A stretch of DNA of 64,000 bases from Halobacteriales archaeon QH_6_64_20. GTDB lineage: Archaea; Halobacteriota; Halobacteria; Halobacteriales; Halococcaceae. The notes beneath the pieces are model-generated. The model did no database searches and was not told the origin of the DNA. It saw nothing but the letters and a program-made list of their open reading frames with translations. The DNA lies in the NCBI GenBank assembly GCA_003021235.1, contig PXQR01000018.1, positions 64,205 through 128,204 on the forward strand. Reading direction: 5' to 3'. The position numbers were made by a program, and so were the translations under genes. Below, one piece after another: positions 35,035 through 43,210 of the stretch. The stretch's first letter is position 1. Each line of letters opens with the position of its first letter.

Positions 35035-36702
35035 TCAGAGGCCGAGCGCATCGAGCGCGACGTGTTCGTCGAGGAGCGCGGCCGCCCGGTCGTACGGCGA
35101 CCGTCTCGCCCCGCCGGGAGCCGGCCGGGGTTTTCCGGCGTTTTCGAACACTCGATCGAGGAAGCCATCGCGAGCGATTCGGTTCTCGAACAGTCCGTGC
35201 AAGTAGGTGCCGAGAACGCGATCGGTCGCCGCGCCTTCGCTCTCGTTCCCGTCCTCGCTGATTCCTTCTCCCTCGAAGGGGCGGTCGGCCGGCCCGACGA
35301 GCTCGGTGTGACCGTGGTGGATCTCGTAGCCGGTCACCTGTCCACTCACGCCGGCGAGCGGACCGCATCCCCGGAGATAGCGGGTGGCTGGCGTGACGGT
35401 CTTTTCGTCCTCGAAGCGCGTCTCCGTCGGTAGTAACGAGAGGCCGTCGAGGACCTCGATTTCACCTGTGCCCTCCCGGGCGGCGTTCGTGAGGCGCTCG
35501 CCGAGCATCTGGTAGCCGCCACAGAGCCCGACGATCGGTCCGTCGAACCCATGCAGGTACTCGTCGAAACCCGCCTCTCGGAGCGCGAGCAGGTCGTCGA
35601 CGGTATTTTTACTGCCCGGAATCACGACCGCGTCGACGCTACCGGGATCGTCGAACCCATCGACATTATCGACGCCGCCGAGGCCGTCGGTCGAGAACTC
35701 GTCATCCGTCGAAGCCCCAGCCCCGGCCCCGGTCCCGTTCTCGTCCGCAGTCGCGCTCGCCCGGTTCGTCTCGTGTCTCTCGTCGATCGAAGGCGTTTCG
35801 GGAACGGTGTCGAGCGGGAGATACGCGACGCGAACGCCGGGTTCGCGGGCGAGCGGTTCGACGTCGGTGAAGTTCGAGATTCGGGGCAAGCGCGGAACGG
35901 CGATCGTGACAGCTCTCCTGGGGGGAACGCTGTCGTCGGCACCGATGATCGATCGCTCGCCCGCCGACGGCAACGAGAGGCTGTCCTCGGCGGGTAAGCC
36001 CGGATCATCGTAGGGCAGTACTCCGAGCACCGGCACGCCGGTCCGGGCTTCGATCCCCTCGATGCCCGGTTGCAGGAGAGCACGGTCGCCCCGGAACTTC
36101 GTGATGACGGCACCGCGGAGGCGTTCACGAAGGTCGTCGGGTAGCAGCTCGATCGTGCCATACAGGCTCGCGAAGGCTCCGCCGCGCTCGATGTCGACCA
36201 GCAGGCAGATTTCGGCGTCGGCGAAGCGGGCGGTCGCGACGTTCGCGAGGTCACGATCGTGGAGGTTGATCTCCGCGATGGAACCTGCTCCCTCGGCGAT
36301 AACCACTTCGTGTTCGGCGGCGAGGCGCTCGAAGGATTCGCGGGCCGCCGCTCGTGCGCGCTCCCAGTACTCGTCGTAGTACGCGCCGACGCCGAGATGC
36401 CCGACCGCCTCGCCTTGAATCACCAACTGGGATTCGCCGTCCCCGCGCGGTTTGAGTAGTACGGGGTTCGTGTCGGTCGTCGCGGGGATTCGGGCGGCGT
36501 TCGACTGTGTGTACTGCGAGACGCCGATCTCGCCGAATTGCCCTCCGGGTGTAGCGACCGCACGGGCGTTGTTCGACATGTTTTGAGCCTTATATGGTGC
36601 GACGCTCACCCCACGGTCGGCGAGCAGGCGACAGAGACCGGCGGCGACGGTGCTCTTGCCGACGTGGCTCGCGGTGCCGGCGACGAGGATCGTCCGGGTC
36701 AT
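35035..36702 (-). CDS. cbiP: cobyric acid synthase
   Basis: A 555-residue amidotransferase that adds four amide groups to adenosylcobyrinic acid diamide. The N-terminal ATP-binding half has [34 protein letters not shown] and [14 protein letters not shown]. The glutaminase half has [13 protein letters not shown], the nucleophile Cys in [13 protein letters not shown], and the late [10 protein letters not shown] His. A loop of about 60 residues rich in Gly/Asp/Thr ([20 protein letters not shown]) separates the halves. I use the ATG at 36702, giving the family-like start MTRTILVAG. It lies in the same direction as the main cobamide cluster but is cut off from it by an unrelated plus-strand gene. 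Confidence 0.92.
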   Translation of the reverse strand: MTRTILVAGTASHVGKSTVAAGLCRLLADRGVSVAPYKAQNMSNNARAVATPGGQFGEIGVSQYTQSNAARIPATTDTNPVLLKPRGDGESQLVIQGEAVGHLGVGAYYDEYWERARAAARESFERLAAEHEVVIAEGAGSIAEINLHDRDLANVATARFADAEICLLVDIERGGAFASLYGTIELLPDDLRERLRGAVITKFRGDRALLQPGIEGIEARTGVPVLGVLPYDDPGLPAEDSLSLPSAGERSIIGADDSVPPRRAVTIAVPRLPRISNFTDVEPLAREPGVRVAYLPLDTVPETPSIDERHETNRASATADENGTGAGAGASTDDEFSTDGLGGVDNVDGFDDPGSVDAVVIPGSKNTVDDLLALREAGFDEYLHGFDGPIVGLCGGYQMLGERLTNAAREGTGEIEVLDGLSLLPTETRFEDEKTVTPATRYLRGCGPLAGVSGQVTGYEIHHGHTELVGPADRPFEGEGISEDGNESEGAATDRVLGTYLHGLFENRIARDGFLDRVFENAGKPRPAPGGARRSPYDRAAALLDEHVALDALGL

Positions 36703-36840
36703 ATCGCGGTTCCGATGGCTCATTGGAGGGCGAGGGAGCCACTGTGGGTAAGCGTTCCGCCGACGAGGGGATCCCCACCGGAACGCCGGGACGGTCGAGC
36801 GAATCACACCGGCCGCTCGTCGAGGAAACCACGTACGAGT

Positions 36841-36851
36841 GGTTATATAGG
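36841..36851 (+). promoter_or_regulatory. TATA box of the beta-sandwich/TIR-like/PQQ gene
   Basis: GGTTATATAGG lies about 40-50 bases upstream of the ATG at 36891, giving a predicted start near 36870-36875 and a leader of roughly 20 bases. It stands out clearly in GC-rich surroundings. Confidence 0.55.
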
Positions 36852-36890
36852 TCACAGGTTATATGCGCCACCGGTGTGTGCCGAGGTATC

Positions 36891-38156
36891 ATGGGTGAGC
36901 TGCAGTGGCGCGTGGGGGTGTGTGAACCGGACGCCCTCCCACCGGACTCGACCGTCGAACTGGTCCTCCAGTACACCAATCGCAACGACTACCCTCACCA
37001 CGTTCAATCGGCGTTCCTCGCACGGACGTGGGATTCGAGCCACGTATCGCACCATTCCGTCGATCGCGAGATCGCGCCGGGGGCAACCGAGCGCCTCGCG
37101 CCGATCAGACTGACCACCCCCCGGGGAATCGGCGGGAACCAAGGGGTTCGGATCGGCTTCGACGTGGGTGAGGCTACCGATCGGGAAACGACGGACTACG
37201 AGCGGAAGTGGGGGGAGGCTCCCCTACGGCTGGACGTGCCTGGGGCCGCCGAATACCGTCCCGTATACTGTGTGTCGGGGAGCGGGGACGATTCGGCGGT
37301 ACGACGGCTGGTTCACGACTGGGGGTTCGACGTCCGTGAAGTACACGACCCCGAGGGCGTCGTCGACGCGTTCGAAGCGACCGAAACGACGCCGATAGCC
37401 GTCTTCGGGGTAGTGCTCCCGAGCGGCGACGGAGCTTCGAGCCGGGGACTGGTGAGCAGCGCGGCGACGGCTGCACGCAATGAGAACAGAATACCGCTCG
37501 TGTTCAGACACGAGGGCATGGAGGACGCTGCCATGCCCGATCTGCCCGACCAATGTATCGTCATCGAATTCGACCCGGATGATGAACCACGTCTCGAGGA
37601 AGCCGCCGGACGTGTACTCCTCGGTATTCGACACCTGGAAGAGGCGGGTCGGACGAACCGATTCGTGGGGATCGTCTCGCAGTATATCGACGAATCGAGA
37701 GAAAAGGCGGCGAAGGCGTCTCGACGAGCGGGACAAGAGCTCAGGAACGCTCCGAAGCAGCTATTGTGGGCGTGGGTCGGACACGTCGTCCTTTCGGCAA
37801 CCGGCGCGGATGAGGCAACTGACGACCTGATCGAGGAATTCCAGGAGAGAACGAGCGAGGTAGTCGCGAGCGAGCGCCCGCCCGAGTCTCCGACGCGGGG
37901 TCAGGACCGGCAGCAGAAAGAGAAATCACACGCCGAACTGTCGTCCGAATCTACCGCGGCACTCGGCGGCTGGCCGCTGTTTCGGGCCGACGCCGCCAAC
38001 ACCGGCCACGCCCCCGACGAAACCGGACCGACCTGGATCGCCAGACAGCGGTGGCGCGTCGAGACTGGAAGTCCGGTGTACTCCTCGCCGGCGGTGGTCG
38101 ACGGCACCGTCTACGTCGGCAGCGACGATAACAACGTGTACGCGTTGACCGAGTGA
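36891..38156 (+). CDS. unfamiliar multidomain protein: beta-sandwich, TIR-like alpha/beta domain, one PQQ-propeller repeat
   Basis: A 421-residue protein. Residues 1-115 are beta-rich (DSTVELVLQYTNRNDYPHHV), suggesting an Ig-like sandwich. Residues 118-235 are alpha/beta (SAVRRLVHDWGFDVREVHD, ATTPIAVFGVVLPSG-like strand, NRIPLVFRHEGMED, CIVIEFDPDDEPRLEEAAG), a pattern like TIR or nucleoside-deoxyribosyltransferase-like sensors. Then comes a helical region, and finally one PQQ/beta-propeller repeat (GWPLFRADAANTGHAPDETG, SSPAVVDGTVYVGSDDNNVY). One repeat cannot close a propeller, so the C-terminus may be truncated or may oligomerise. No signal peptide is seen. It interrupts the cobamide cluster. 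Function unknown. Confidence 0.7.
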   Translation: MGELQWRVGVCEPDALPPDSTVELVLQYTNRNDYPHHVQSAFLARTWDSSHVSHHSVDREIAPGATERLAPIRLTTPRGIGGNQGVRIGFDVGEATDRETTDYERKWGEAPLRLDVPGAAEYRPVYCVSGSGDDSAVRRLVHDWGFDVREVHDPEGVVDAFEATETTPIAVFGVVLPSGDGASSRGLVSSAATAARNENRIPLVFRHEGMEDAAMPDLPDQCIVIEFDPDDEPRLEEAAGRVLLGIRHLEEAGRTNRFVGIVSQYIDESREKAAKASRRAGQELRNAPKQLLWAWVGHVVLSATGADEATDDLIEEFQERTSEVVASERPPESPTRGQDRQQKEKSHAELSSESTAALGGWPLFRADAANTGHAPDETGPTWIARQRWRVETGSPVYSSPAVVDGTVYVGSDDNNVYALTE

Positions 38157-38182
38157 CCGCCGCTCCCGGCCGAGCGGCGGTC
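38155..38182 (+). terminator. perfect 11-bp hairpin at the end of the 36891 gene
   Basis: GACCGCCGCTC-CCGGCC-GAGCGGCGGTC starts inside the stop codon and could form a very stable hairpin. There is no T-run after it, so it is either a terminator-like/RNA-stabilising element or a repeat. Confidence 0.45.
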
Positions 38183-38806
38183 GGCCCGCTCGCCGCCGTT
38201 CCGTGACACCTCCTCCGGGGGTGGCGGGTCGCGATCGATACCGCCTCCGTGCCCGACCGCCGATCGAACCGCACCGACGCCCTCTACCGGGGGCGTACGG
38301 AAACACGCGGGAGCGAACGCCGGCCCGCTCGGCGACCGGTACTCGGTGCCACGCCGGGCGCGCCGGCCGGCGTCGAGCAGGTTGGTTTCACTTCCAGACT
38401 CCGGTGACAGGGGGCCGATCGCCGCCACGAACGGTCGCCCGTTCGTGGGCGAGCAGTACGTCGCGGTCACGCTGACGAGGAAGGCGTGGTACGGCGGACC
38501 GATCCAACTGCCCGAGGAGGGGTCGTCGGAGGGAGAGGTCCGAGGGACGGTTCCGTCGTCCGTGAGGTGTCGTCTCGCCCGCACACGAGGACGTCACGGA
38601 CCCGTTCGAGCGCGTCGAGCGAGCGGCAGAGCGGGAGGGCGGTAGAGCGGTAATCGGCGAGGCCGTGACGGCGTCGATCGGTTACCGACGGCGAGCGAGC
38701 GTTGGCACCGACCGGGAAGGCCGGGTCGTCCGGTGCCGTCCCGTCGCCAGTTTCGCCGTCGCTCCGGATCGGGATCGGTCGGTGTCACTGACCGACGACT
38801 CGGGAG
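38157..38806. other. 650-bp intergenic region with a cobA-tail duplication
   Basis: No intact gene. Beyond the hairpin at its left end, the segment 38338-38383 repeats the 3' end of cobA (see repeat entry). The remaining sequence is GC-rich with short arginine-rich frames and no recognisable RNA. Confidence 0.5.
38338..38383 (-). repeat. duplicate of the 3' end of cobA
   Basis: The minus-strand translation gives DAGRRARRGTEY followed by sense codons, against DAGQRARRGTEY-stop at the true cobA end (38807-38850). About 37 of 42 bases agree. The neighbouring sequence on either side does not match cobA, so only the tail was duplicated, or the rest of a second copy has been lost. Confidence 0.6.
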
Positions 38807-39541
38807 TCAGTATTCGGTGCCGCGCCGAGCGCGCTGGCCGGCATCGATCGGGTGTCTTTCTTTGCGTACCTGGGTCACGAGATCGGCGTGTTCGATAACG
38901 TACTCCGGAGTACTGTGTCCGCCGGTCAGTACGAGTTCTAACCCGTCGGGCTTCGAGTCGATCAGCTCGACGAGGGCTTCACGGTCGATCAGCTCGCGGT
39001 TCGCCGCGTAGAGCACCTCATCGAGGATCAGCATGTGGGTTCCGTCGTCGGGCGGACCGTCGAGGTCAAACGGCGAGTCGAGGTCGGCTTCGGCCGCCGC
39101 GTCGACCAGCTCGCGGGTTCGTCGGAGCGCTCCTCGTGCGCTCGCGGCATGGTCGTCGTCCTCGGAGCCGTCGGGCAGGGCGTGCCAGCCGTAGTGTCCG
39201 GAGTTCTCGTACGAAAAACCCGGCATGGCGGCGATCGCGTTGTACTCCCCGCGGACGTCCTCGACGCTCGATGCCCCTCCCTTGAGGAACTGGAGCATGT
39301 GGACCCGGTAGCCATGACCGGCGGCACGAAAGCCCATGCCCATCGCCGCCGTGGTCTTTCCCTTGCCGTCGCCCCACCAGACCTGTACCAGGCCGAACTC
39401 CTCGGGGGTGCTCGCCTCGATCGAGCGGGCCTCGGGGGTACGACCCTTTCCGGGCGTTCGAGCCTGGGGGTCCTCGGCGGTCGTCGCGTCGTCGTGGCTG
39501 TCAACGTCGTCGGTTCCGGCTCCCCGGTGGTCGTCGGACAT
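38807..39541 (-). CDS. cobA: cob(I)yrinic acid a,c-diamide adenosyltransferase
   Basis: A 244-residue CobA/CobO/BtuR-type ATP:corrinoid adenosyltransferase. The P-loop VWWGDGKGKTTAAMGMGFR, then RVHMLQFLKGG, ILDEVLYAANRELI, VLTGGHSTPEYVIEHADLVT and the C-terminal DAGQRARRGTEY all match the family. It transfers adenosyl from ATP to reduced cobalt. The first 50 residues are an acidic disordered extension not found in bacterial enzymes. I use the ATG at 39541. It is the last gene of the cobamide run, 68 bases after cbiZ. Confidence 0.93.
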   Translation of the reverse strand: MSDDHRGAGTDDVDSHDDATTAEDPQARTPGKGRTPEARSIEASTPEEFGLVQVWWGDGKGKTTAAMGMGFRAAGHGYRVHMLQFLKGGASSVEDVRGEYNAIAAMPGFSYENSGHYGWHALPDGSEDDDHAASARGALRRTRELVDAAAEADLDSPFDLDGPPDDGTHMLILDEVLYAANRELIDREALVELIDSKPDGLELVLTGGHSTPEYVIEHADLVTQVRKERHPIDAGQRARRGTEY

Positions 39542-39609
39542 ACTATTGGCCAGGAAGGGCATCGGTATCAGTGTACGGCCGCCTGAGAGAGGCGATTACG
39601 GGGAGACGA

Positions 39610-40485
39610 TCACGGGTCCGACGGACGAAACGGCTCGGTCGAACGAGTGGTTCTGACGCCGTACTCGGCTTCTGCGACCGTGTTCGGGAACCCGTCGTCG
39701 GGATAGCGCGACCGGAGACTCCCAGTCACTGCGGCCCTGACACACGCCCGCGTCGCCGCGCCGACCGGCGTTGCGCTCCCGGTGAACTCCTCGTACTCGC
39801 CGTCCGGATCGCAGCCGACGACGATCGCATCGGAGGTCGTTCCCGGAAAGCCCGTTCTCCCGAGCAGGGTTGCCGTCTTGGCCTCGACGGCGGTCGCGAG
39901 CAGGGTCGCAAGGCCCGCGTCGTCGAGCGCGCGGTCGGTGGTGACGAGGAGGTTCACCGTCCCCAGCGGGGGCGAGTCGTCCGTTTCGGTGGCGTTGTCC
40001 GAACGATCGTTCCCGCTGACCGATCGAGCGTGCGAGCTCGATTCCGGCTCTGATTCGGTACTAGTATCGGAATCGAAGGCGGGGTCGGGCTCGGAGTCGG
40101 GAGCTAACGGGAGCGCTGCGGGGTTCGATAGCCCGGCGGTCGCGACCGCACACACCGGATCGTGCCGAGCGCCGCGGGCGTGTGACAACGAGAGCCCGGT
40201 CAACAACGCCGGTCCCGGCTCGGGAAAGGCCGCTTCCCGGCGTCGCTCCTCGACGTAGGTGCTGAGATCGGTGCGAGAAAACCCCGTGGGAACCGAGACG
40301 TTGTACGCCGCGTCGGCGACCCGAAACCCACCATCCGAACCCGAAGAGAGCCATTGCGTTCCCGGCCGACGAACCTGTAGGACTCCCTCGCGGATCGTCG
40401 CGTCGACGATCGGAGTTTCGGGGTTTCGATCGGCTCCGTCGCCGGGTTCGTCCCCGATGTCGCCGTCGCTCGTCCGCTCATCCAT
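39610..40485 (-). CDS. cbiZ: adenosylcobinamide amidohydrolase
   Basis: A 291-residue CbiZ, which removes the aminopropanol arm from salvaged cobinamide so archaea can rebuild it through CbiP and CbiB. Family blocks: WLSSGSDGGFRVADAAYNVS, GLSLSHARGARHDPVCAVAT, GTVNLLVTTDRALDDAGLAT, and ATLLGRTGFPGTTSDAIVVG. A Ser/Glu/Asp-rich insert of about 40 residues (DSDTSTESEPESSSHARSVS) is a halophile expansion. I use the ATG at 40485, which overlaps the upstream cobD stop by 8 bases. Confidence 0.88.
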   Translation of the reverse strand: MDERTSDGDIGDEPGDGADRNPETPIVDATIREGVLQVRRPGTQWLSSGSDGGFRVADAAYNVSVPTGFSRTDLSTYVEERRREAAFPEPGPALLTGLSLSHARGARHDPVCAVATAGLSNPAALPLAPDSEPDPAFDSDTSTESEPESSSHARSVSGNDRSDNATETDDSPPLGTVNLLVTTDRALDDAGLATLLATAVEAKTATLLGRTGFPGTTSDAIVVGCDPDGEYEEFTGSATPVGAATRACVRAAVTGSLRSRYPDDGFPNTVAEAEYGVRTTRSTEPFRPSDP

Positions 40486-41521
40486 CGGCGAGGACCTCGT
40501 CGAGAGCCGTGAGGAGCCGATCGTTCTCCGCGCGGGTGCGCACCGCGACCCTGATATGTGAATCGAGTCCCCGAAAGGTCGTCGCGTCCCGCAGTGCGAT
40601 CCCCCGCTCGCGGGCGGCGACGACGACGGCCGCGGGATCGCGCTCCCCGAGGTCACAACACAGGAACGGGGCGTCGGAAGGGTAGACCTCGACGGAACCC
40701 GAGAGCGCGGCGAGGCGCTCCCTCAAGCGAGGGCGTTCCCGTTCGAGGTGGCCGCGGGTCTCGCGGACGAACTCGCGATCGCGCATACAGTGAGCGCCCA
40801 CGCGGGCGGCGGGCGTACCGAGCGCCCAGGCGCGCCGGGCGTTCGCGAGCCGCGCTCGGCAGTCGCCGCTCGCAACGGCGAACCCTGCCCTGAGCCCCGG
40901 CAGGCCGAACAGTTTCGTGAGCGAGCGCGCGACGATCACGTTCTCGAAACCCGAGACCGCGGCGGCGAGCGAGTCGCGGTCGGTAAAGCCCGAGAAGGCC
41001 TCGTCGACGAGCAGTACCGTCCCGGCGTCCGAACAGTGCCGTGCGAACGCCCGTAGCGCCTCGGGATCGTACGCGTCGCCGGTCGGGTTGTTCGGCGTAC
41101 AGCCGATCGCGAGTCCATACCCATTGGGATCGGCGTCACACAGCGCGTCGTACGGAACGAACTCGGGCGTCGCGCCCTGCAATCTGACCTCGCGGGCGTA
41201 CTCGCCGAAGCTCGGGTAGGGAACGAGGACCGAATCACCCCTCTCGACGACGACCTCGATCGCGAGTCGGATCGCCGCCAGTCCCCCCGGTGTCGGGATC
41301 ACTTCGGAGGGCTCACAGCCGACGTGTGTAGCGCCCGCTTCCCGATAGTCGGGGTAGTCGTCGGGCGGGTACCGTCGGGCACGATCGAGCGCATCGGCGT
41401 AGATCGCACGAACGCCGTCGGGAACCCGAGGGTTGACGTTCGCGCTGAAGTCCAACAGGTCGAAGTCGTCGCTGCTTCCGTGAGGCACCCGGCCGACGCT
41501 CGCGGTAGCCTCAGGATCCAT
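40478..41521 (-). CDS. cobD: L-threonine-O-3-phosphate decarboxylase-like PLP enzyme
   Basis: A 347-residue fold-type I aminotransferase-like enzyme: LLDFSANVNPRVPDGV at the N-terminus, CTPNNPTGDAYDPEALRAFA, the VDEAFSGFTD aspartate, and the PLP lysine in RSLTKLFGLPGLRAGF. The sequence class includes both histidinol-phosphate aminotransferase and CobD; the position between cbiZ and cobY strongly favours CobD, which makes aminopropanol phosphate for the cobamide side chain. It overlaps cbiZ by 8 bases. Confidence 0.87.
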   Translation of the reverse strand: MDPEATASVGRVPHGSSDDFDLLDFSANVNPRVPDGVRAIYADALDRARRYPPDDYPDYREAGATHVGCEPSEVIPTPGGLAAIRLAIEVVVERGDSVLVPYPSFGEYAREVRLQGATPEFVPYDALCDADPNGYGLAIGCTPNNPTGDAYDPEALRAFARHCSDAGTVLLVDEAFSGFTDRDSLAAAVSGFENVIVARSLTKLFGLPGLRAGFAVASGDCRARLANARRAWALGTPAARVGAHCMRDREFVRETRGHLERERPRLRERLAALSGSVEVYPSDAPFLCCDLGERDPAAVVVAARERGIALRDATTFRGLDSHIRVAVRTRAENDRLLTALDEVLADG

Positions 41522-41609
41522 CAGCGATCGCCCCCCGGTCGCATCGAACCTCGATGATCCCCTGCTTCGGAGGCCGAAGCACGTTCGATCACACCGATCC
41601 CGACGACGG

Positions 41610-42431
41610 CTACTCGCATAACGCCTCCGCGACCGCCAGGTCCGTAGGTCGGTTGACGTTCACCGCGAGGCGGACGTCGTGGCTCACGTAGGTCGTCTCC
41701 TTCGGGTCGTCGTCTTCGAGGGAATCGGTCGTCGTAGCCGGCTGTCCGGCGGCCTCGGTGTCGGTGTCAGTATCAGTGTCGGTATCGGTATCGGTCGCCG
41801 AACGATCACAGTCACGCTCCGGGTTCCCGCTCGTTTCGTGTCCGCCACGAGCCTGTGCGACGACGTTGAGACCGGTCGGCGCGAGTTCGCGCCTGCCGTG
41901 TGTCCAGGTCGCATCGGTGCTCAGGCCCAACTGTCGTTTCAGCGCCGCAGGTACGTACACCGCGAGCGACCCACGGACCCCCTCGGCGCGATCGAGTACG
42001 CGATCGATTACCGCCGGCGCGAGGAGTGGTAGGTCACAGGCGACGGTGAGTACGGGGGGATGGACTCGATCGAGAGCGTATCCGAGGTCCGAGACGTAGC
42101 CCTCGCCGAGCGCGTCGACGACCGCAACGGCGGCCGGACGAGCGTTCTCACTGTTGCGATCGGAGTCGATGGAATCGGCGAGTTCGGGGTCAACGGAGTC
42201 GGAACGAGAGCCGTCCCCATCGAGCAGGCTCACGAGGTGGGTGCGTGTCTCAGGGGCGTGTGGCGACGTCACGAGGTGGATTCCCTCGACGCGACTGCCG
42301 TACAGCGCACCCAATACGCGATCGATCATCGTGGTTCCACACACCTCAACGAGGGGCTTTTCCTCACGGTGGGAGTCACTACCCTGATCGAGCCGGGCAC
42401 CCCGTCCGCCACACATCAAAAGAGCGTCCAC
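41610..42431 (-). CDS. cobY: adenosylcobinamide-phosphate guanylyltransferase
   Basis: A 273-residue nucleotidyltransferase of the archaeal CobY type, the non-orthologous replacement of bacterial CobU. The N-terminal MDALLMCGGRGARLDQG and EEKPLVEVCGTTMIDRVLGA form the GTP site, VLTVACDLPLLAPAVIDRVL the metal site, and TGLNVVAQA comes later. A long Thr/Asp dipeptide run (six or more TD units, then EAAGQPATTTDSLEDDD) interrupts the C-terminal third. It overlaps the upstream cobS gene by 16 bases. Confidence 0.88.
   Translation of the reverse strand: MDALLMCGGRGARLDQGSDSHREEKPLVEVCGTTMIDRVLGALYGSRVEGIHLVTSPHAPETRTHLVSLLDGDGSRSDSVDPELADSIDSDRNSENARPAAVAVVDALGEGYVSDLGYALDRVHPPVLTVACDLPLLAPAVIDRVLDRAEGVRGSLAVYVPAALKRQLGLSTDATWTHGRRELAPTGLNVVAQARGGHETSGNPERDCDRSATDTDTDTDTDTDTEAAGQPATTTDSLEDDDPKETTYVSHDVRLAVNVNRPTDLAVAEALCE
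41755..41800 (-). repeat. (Thr-Asp)n coding microsatellite in cobY
   Basis: Plus-strand GGTGTCGGTGTCAGTATCAG and onward encodes seven tandem Thr-Asp dipeptides. The six-base unit (GTATCN) varies in the third positions, so it is an old or selected array. Slippage here would change length by two residues without breaking the frame. Confidence 0.7.
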
Positions 42432-43210
42432 GCCACCACCCCCGCGTGGACTCCACCCACTCGCCCGAGCTCGTTCGCCGCGCCGAGCACGTCGCCGGTG
42501 ACTCCGCCCAACTGTCGGTGCGATCGGATTAGTAGTACGAGGGCGACCGCCGGTCCCGTGAGCAAGGTCGCGAGCAGTGCCGGCCCGCCGCCGATCGGCG
42601 CAAGCAGGAGTACCGGGGCCGCGGCGGTCACGACCGGGACGAACGAGCGCGGGGCCGACCCGGCAACGAGCTGGGAGCCGAGCCCCTCGTGGGCGGCGCT
42701 CCCGAAACAGACGAGCGTCGCCATGCCGGTCTTCGCGCCGACCTCCGCACAGAGCGCCACCGCGAAGGAAAGCGCGGGACCGGCCCCGGCGAGCGCGAGC
42801 GCACCGAGCGCGAGCGCCACTACGACCACCGAGACGGCGAGCGTGCCGGCCGCCCCGGTAGAAGAATCGGCCATGACGTCGAGGCGCTCTTCTGAACTAC
42901 CGTGGATCGCCGCCCCATCGGCTAAGTCGGCCAGGCCGTCGACGTGAGCGATGCCGGTCACGAGATAGACGGCGATGAGATACAGGACGGCGGCGGTCGG
43001 GAGCGGCACGCCGATGCCCAAGAGCGCAGTGACGGGCGCGCCGGTGAGCAAGAACGGGGAAGCGACGATCACGCCGATCACGTAGCCCGCGAGCGGAAAG
43101 GTAAGCGGCGCGCGTCGAAACGCGTCCCACGCGCTCTCGGAGCGTCCGACCGGTAACCGCGAGAGCGCGCCGAGCGCGCCGCTGAGCGCGGTCACGACCA
43201 CCCGACCCAC
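42416..43210 (-). CDS. cobS: adenosylcobinamide-GDP ribazoletransferase
   Basis: A 264-residue membrane protein with about seven hydrophobic segments. RLPVGRSESAWDAFRRAPLT near the start and HVDGLADLADGAAIHGSSEE (the metal-binding DGxADxxDG motif) define CobS. It joins alpha-ribazole(-phosphate) to adenosylcobinamide-GDP at the membrane, the last step of cobamide assembly. It overlaps both neighbours (cbiB by 19 bases, cobY by 16), so all three should be on one transcript. Confidence 0.92.
   Translation of the reverse strand: MGRVVVTALSGALGALSRLPVGRSESAWDAFRRAPLTFPLAGYVIGVIVASPFLLTGAPVTALLGIGVPLPTAAVLYLIAVYLVTGIAHVDGLADLADGAAIHGSSEERLDVMADSSTGAAGTLAVSVVVVALALGALALAGAGPALSFAVALCAEVGAKTGMATLVCFGSAAHEGLGSQLVAGSAPRSFVPVVTAAAPVLLLAPIGGGPALLATLLTGPAVALVLLIRSHRQLGGVTGDVLGAANELGRVGGVHAGVVAWTLF

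Noticed and set aside
38157-38806. A structured RNA (RNase P or SRP RNA) in the 650-base gap
   Set aside because: I looked for the conserved RNase P and SRP core strings on both strands and did not see them. A covariance-model scan would be needed to be sure.
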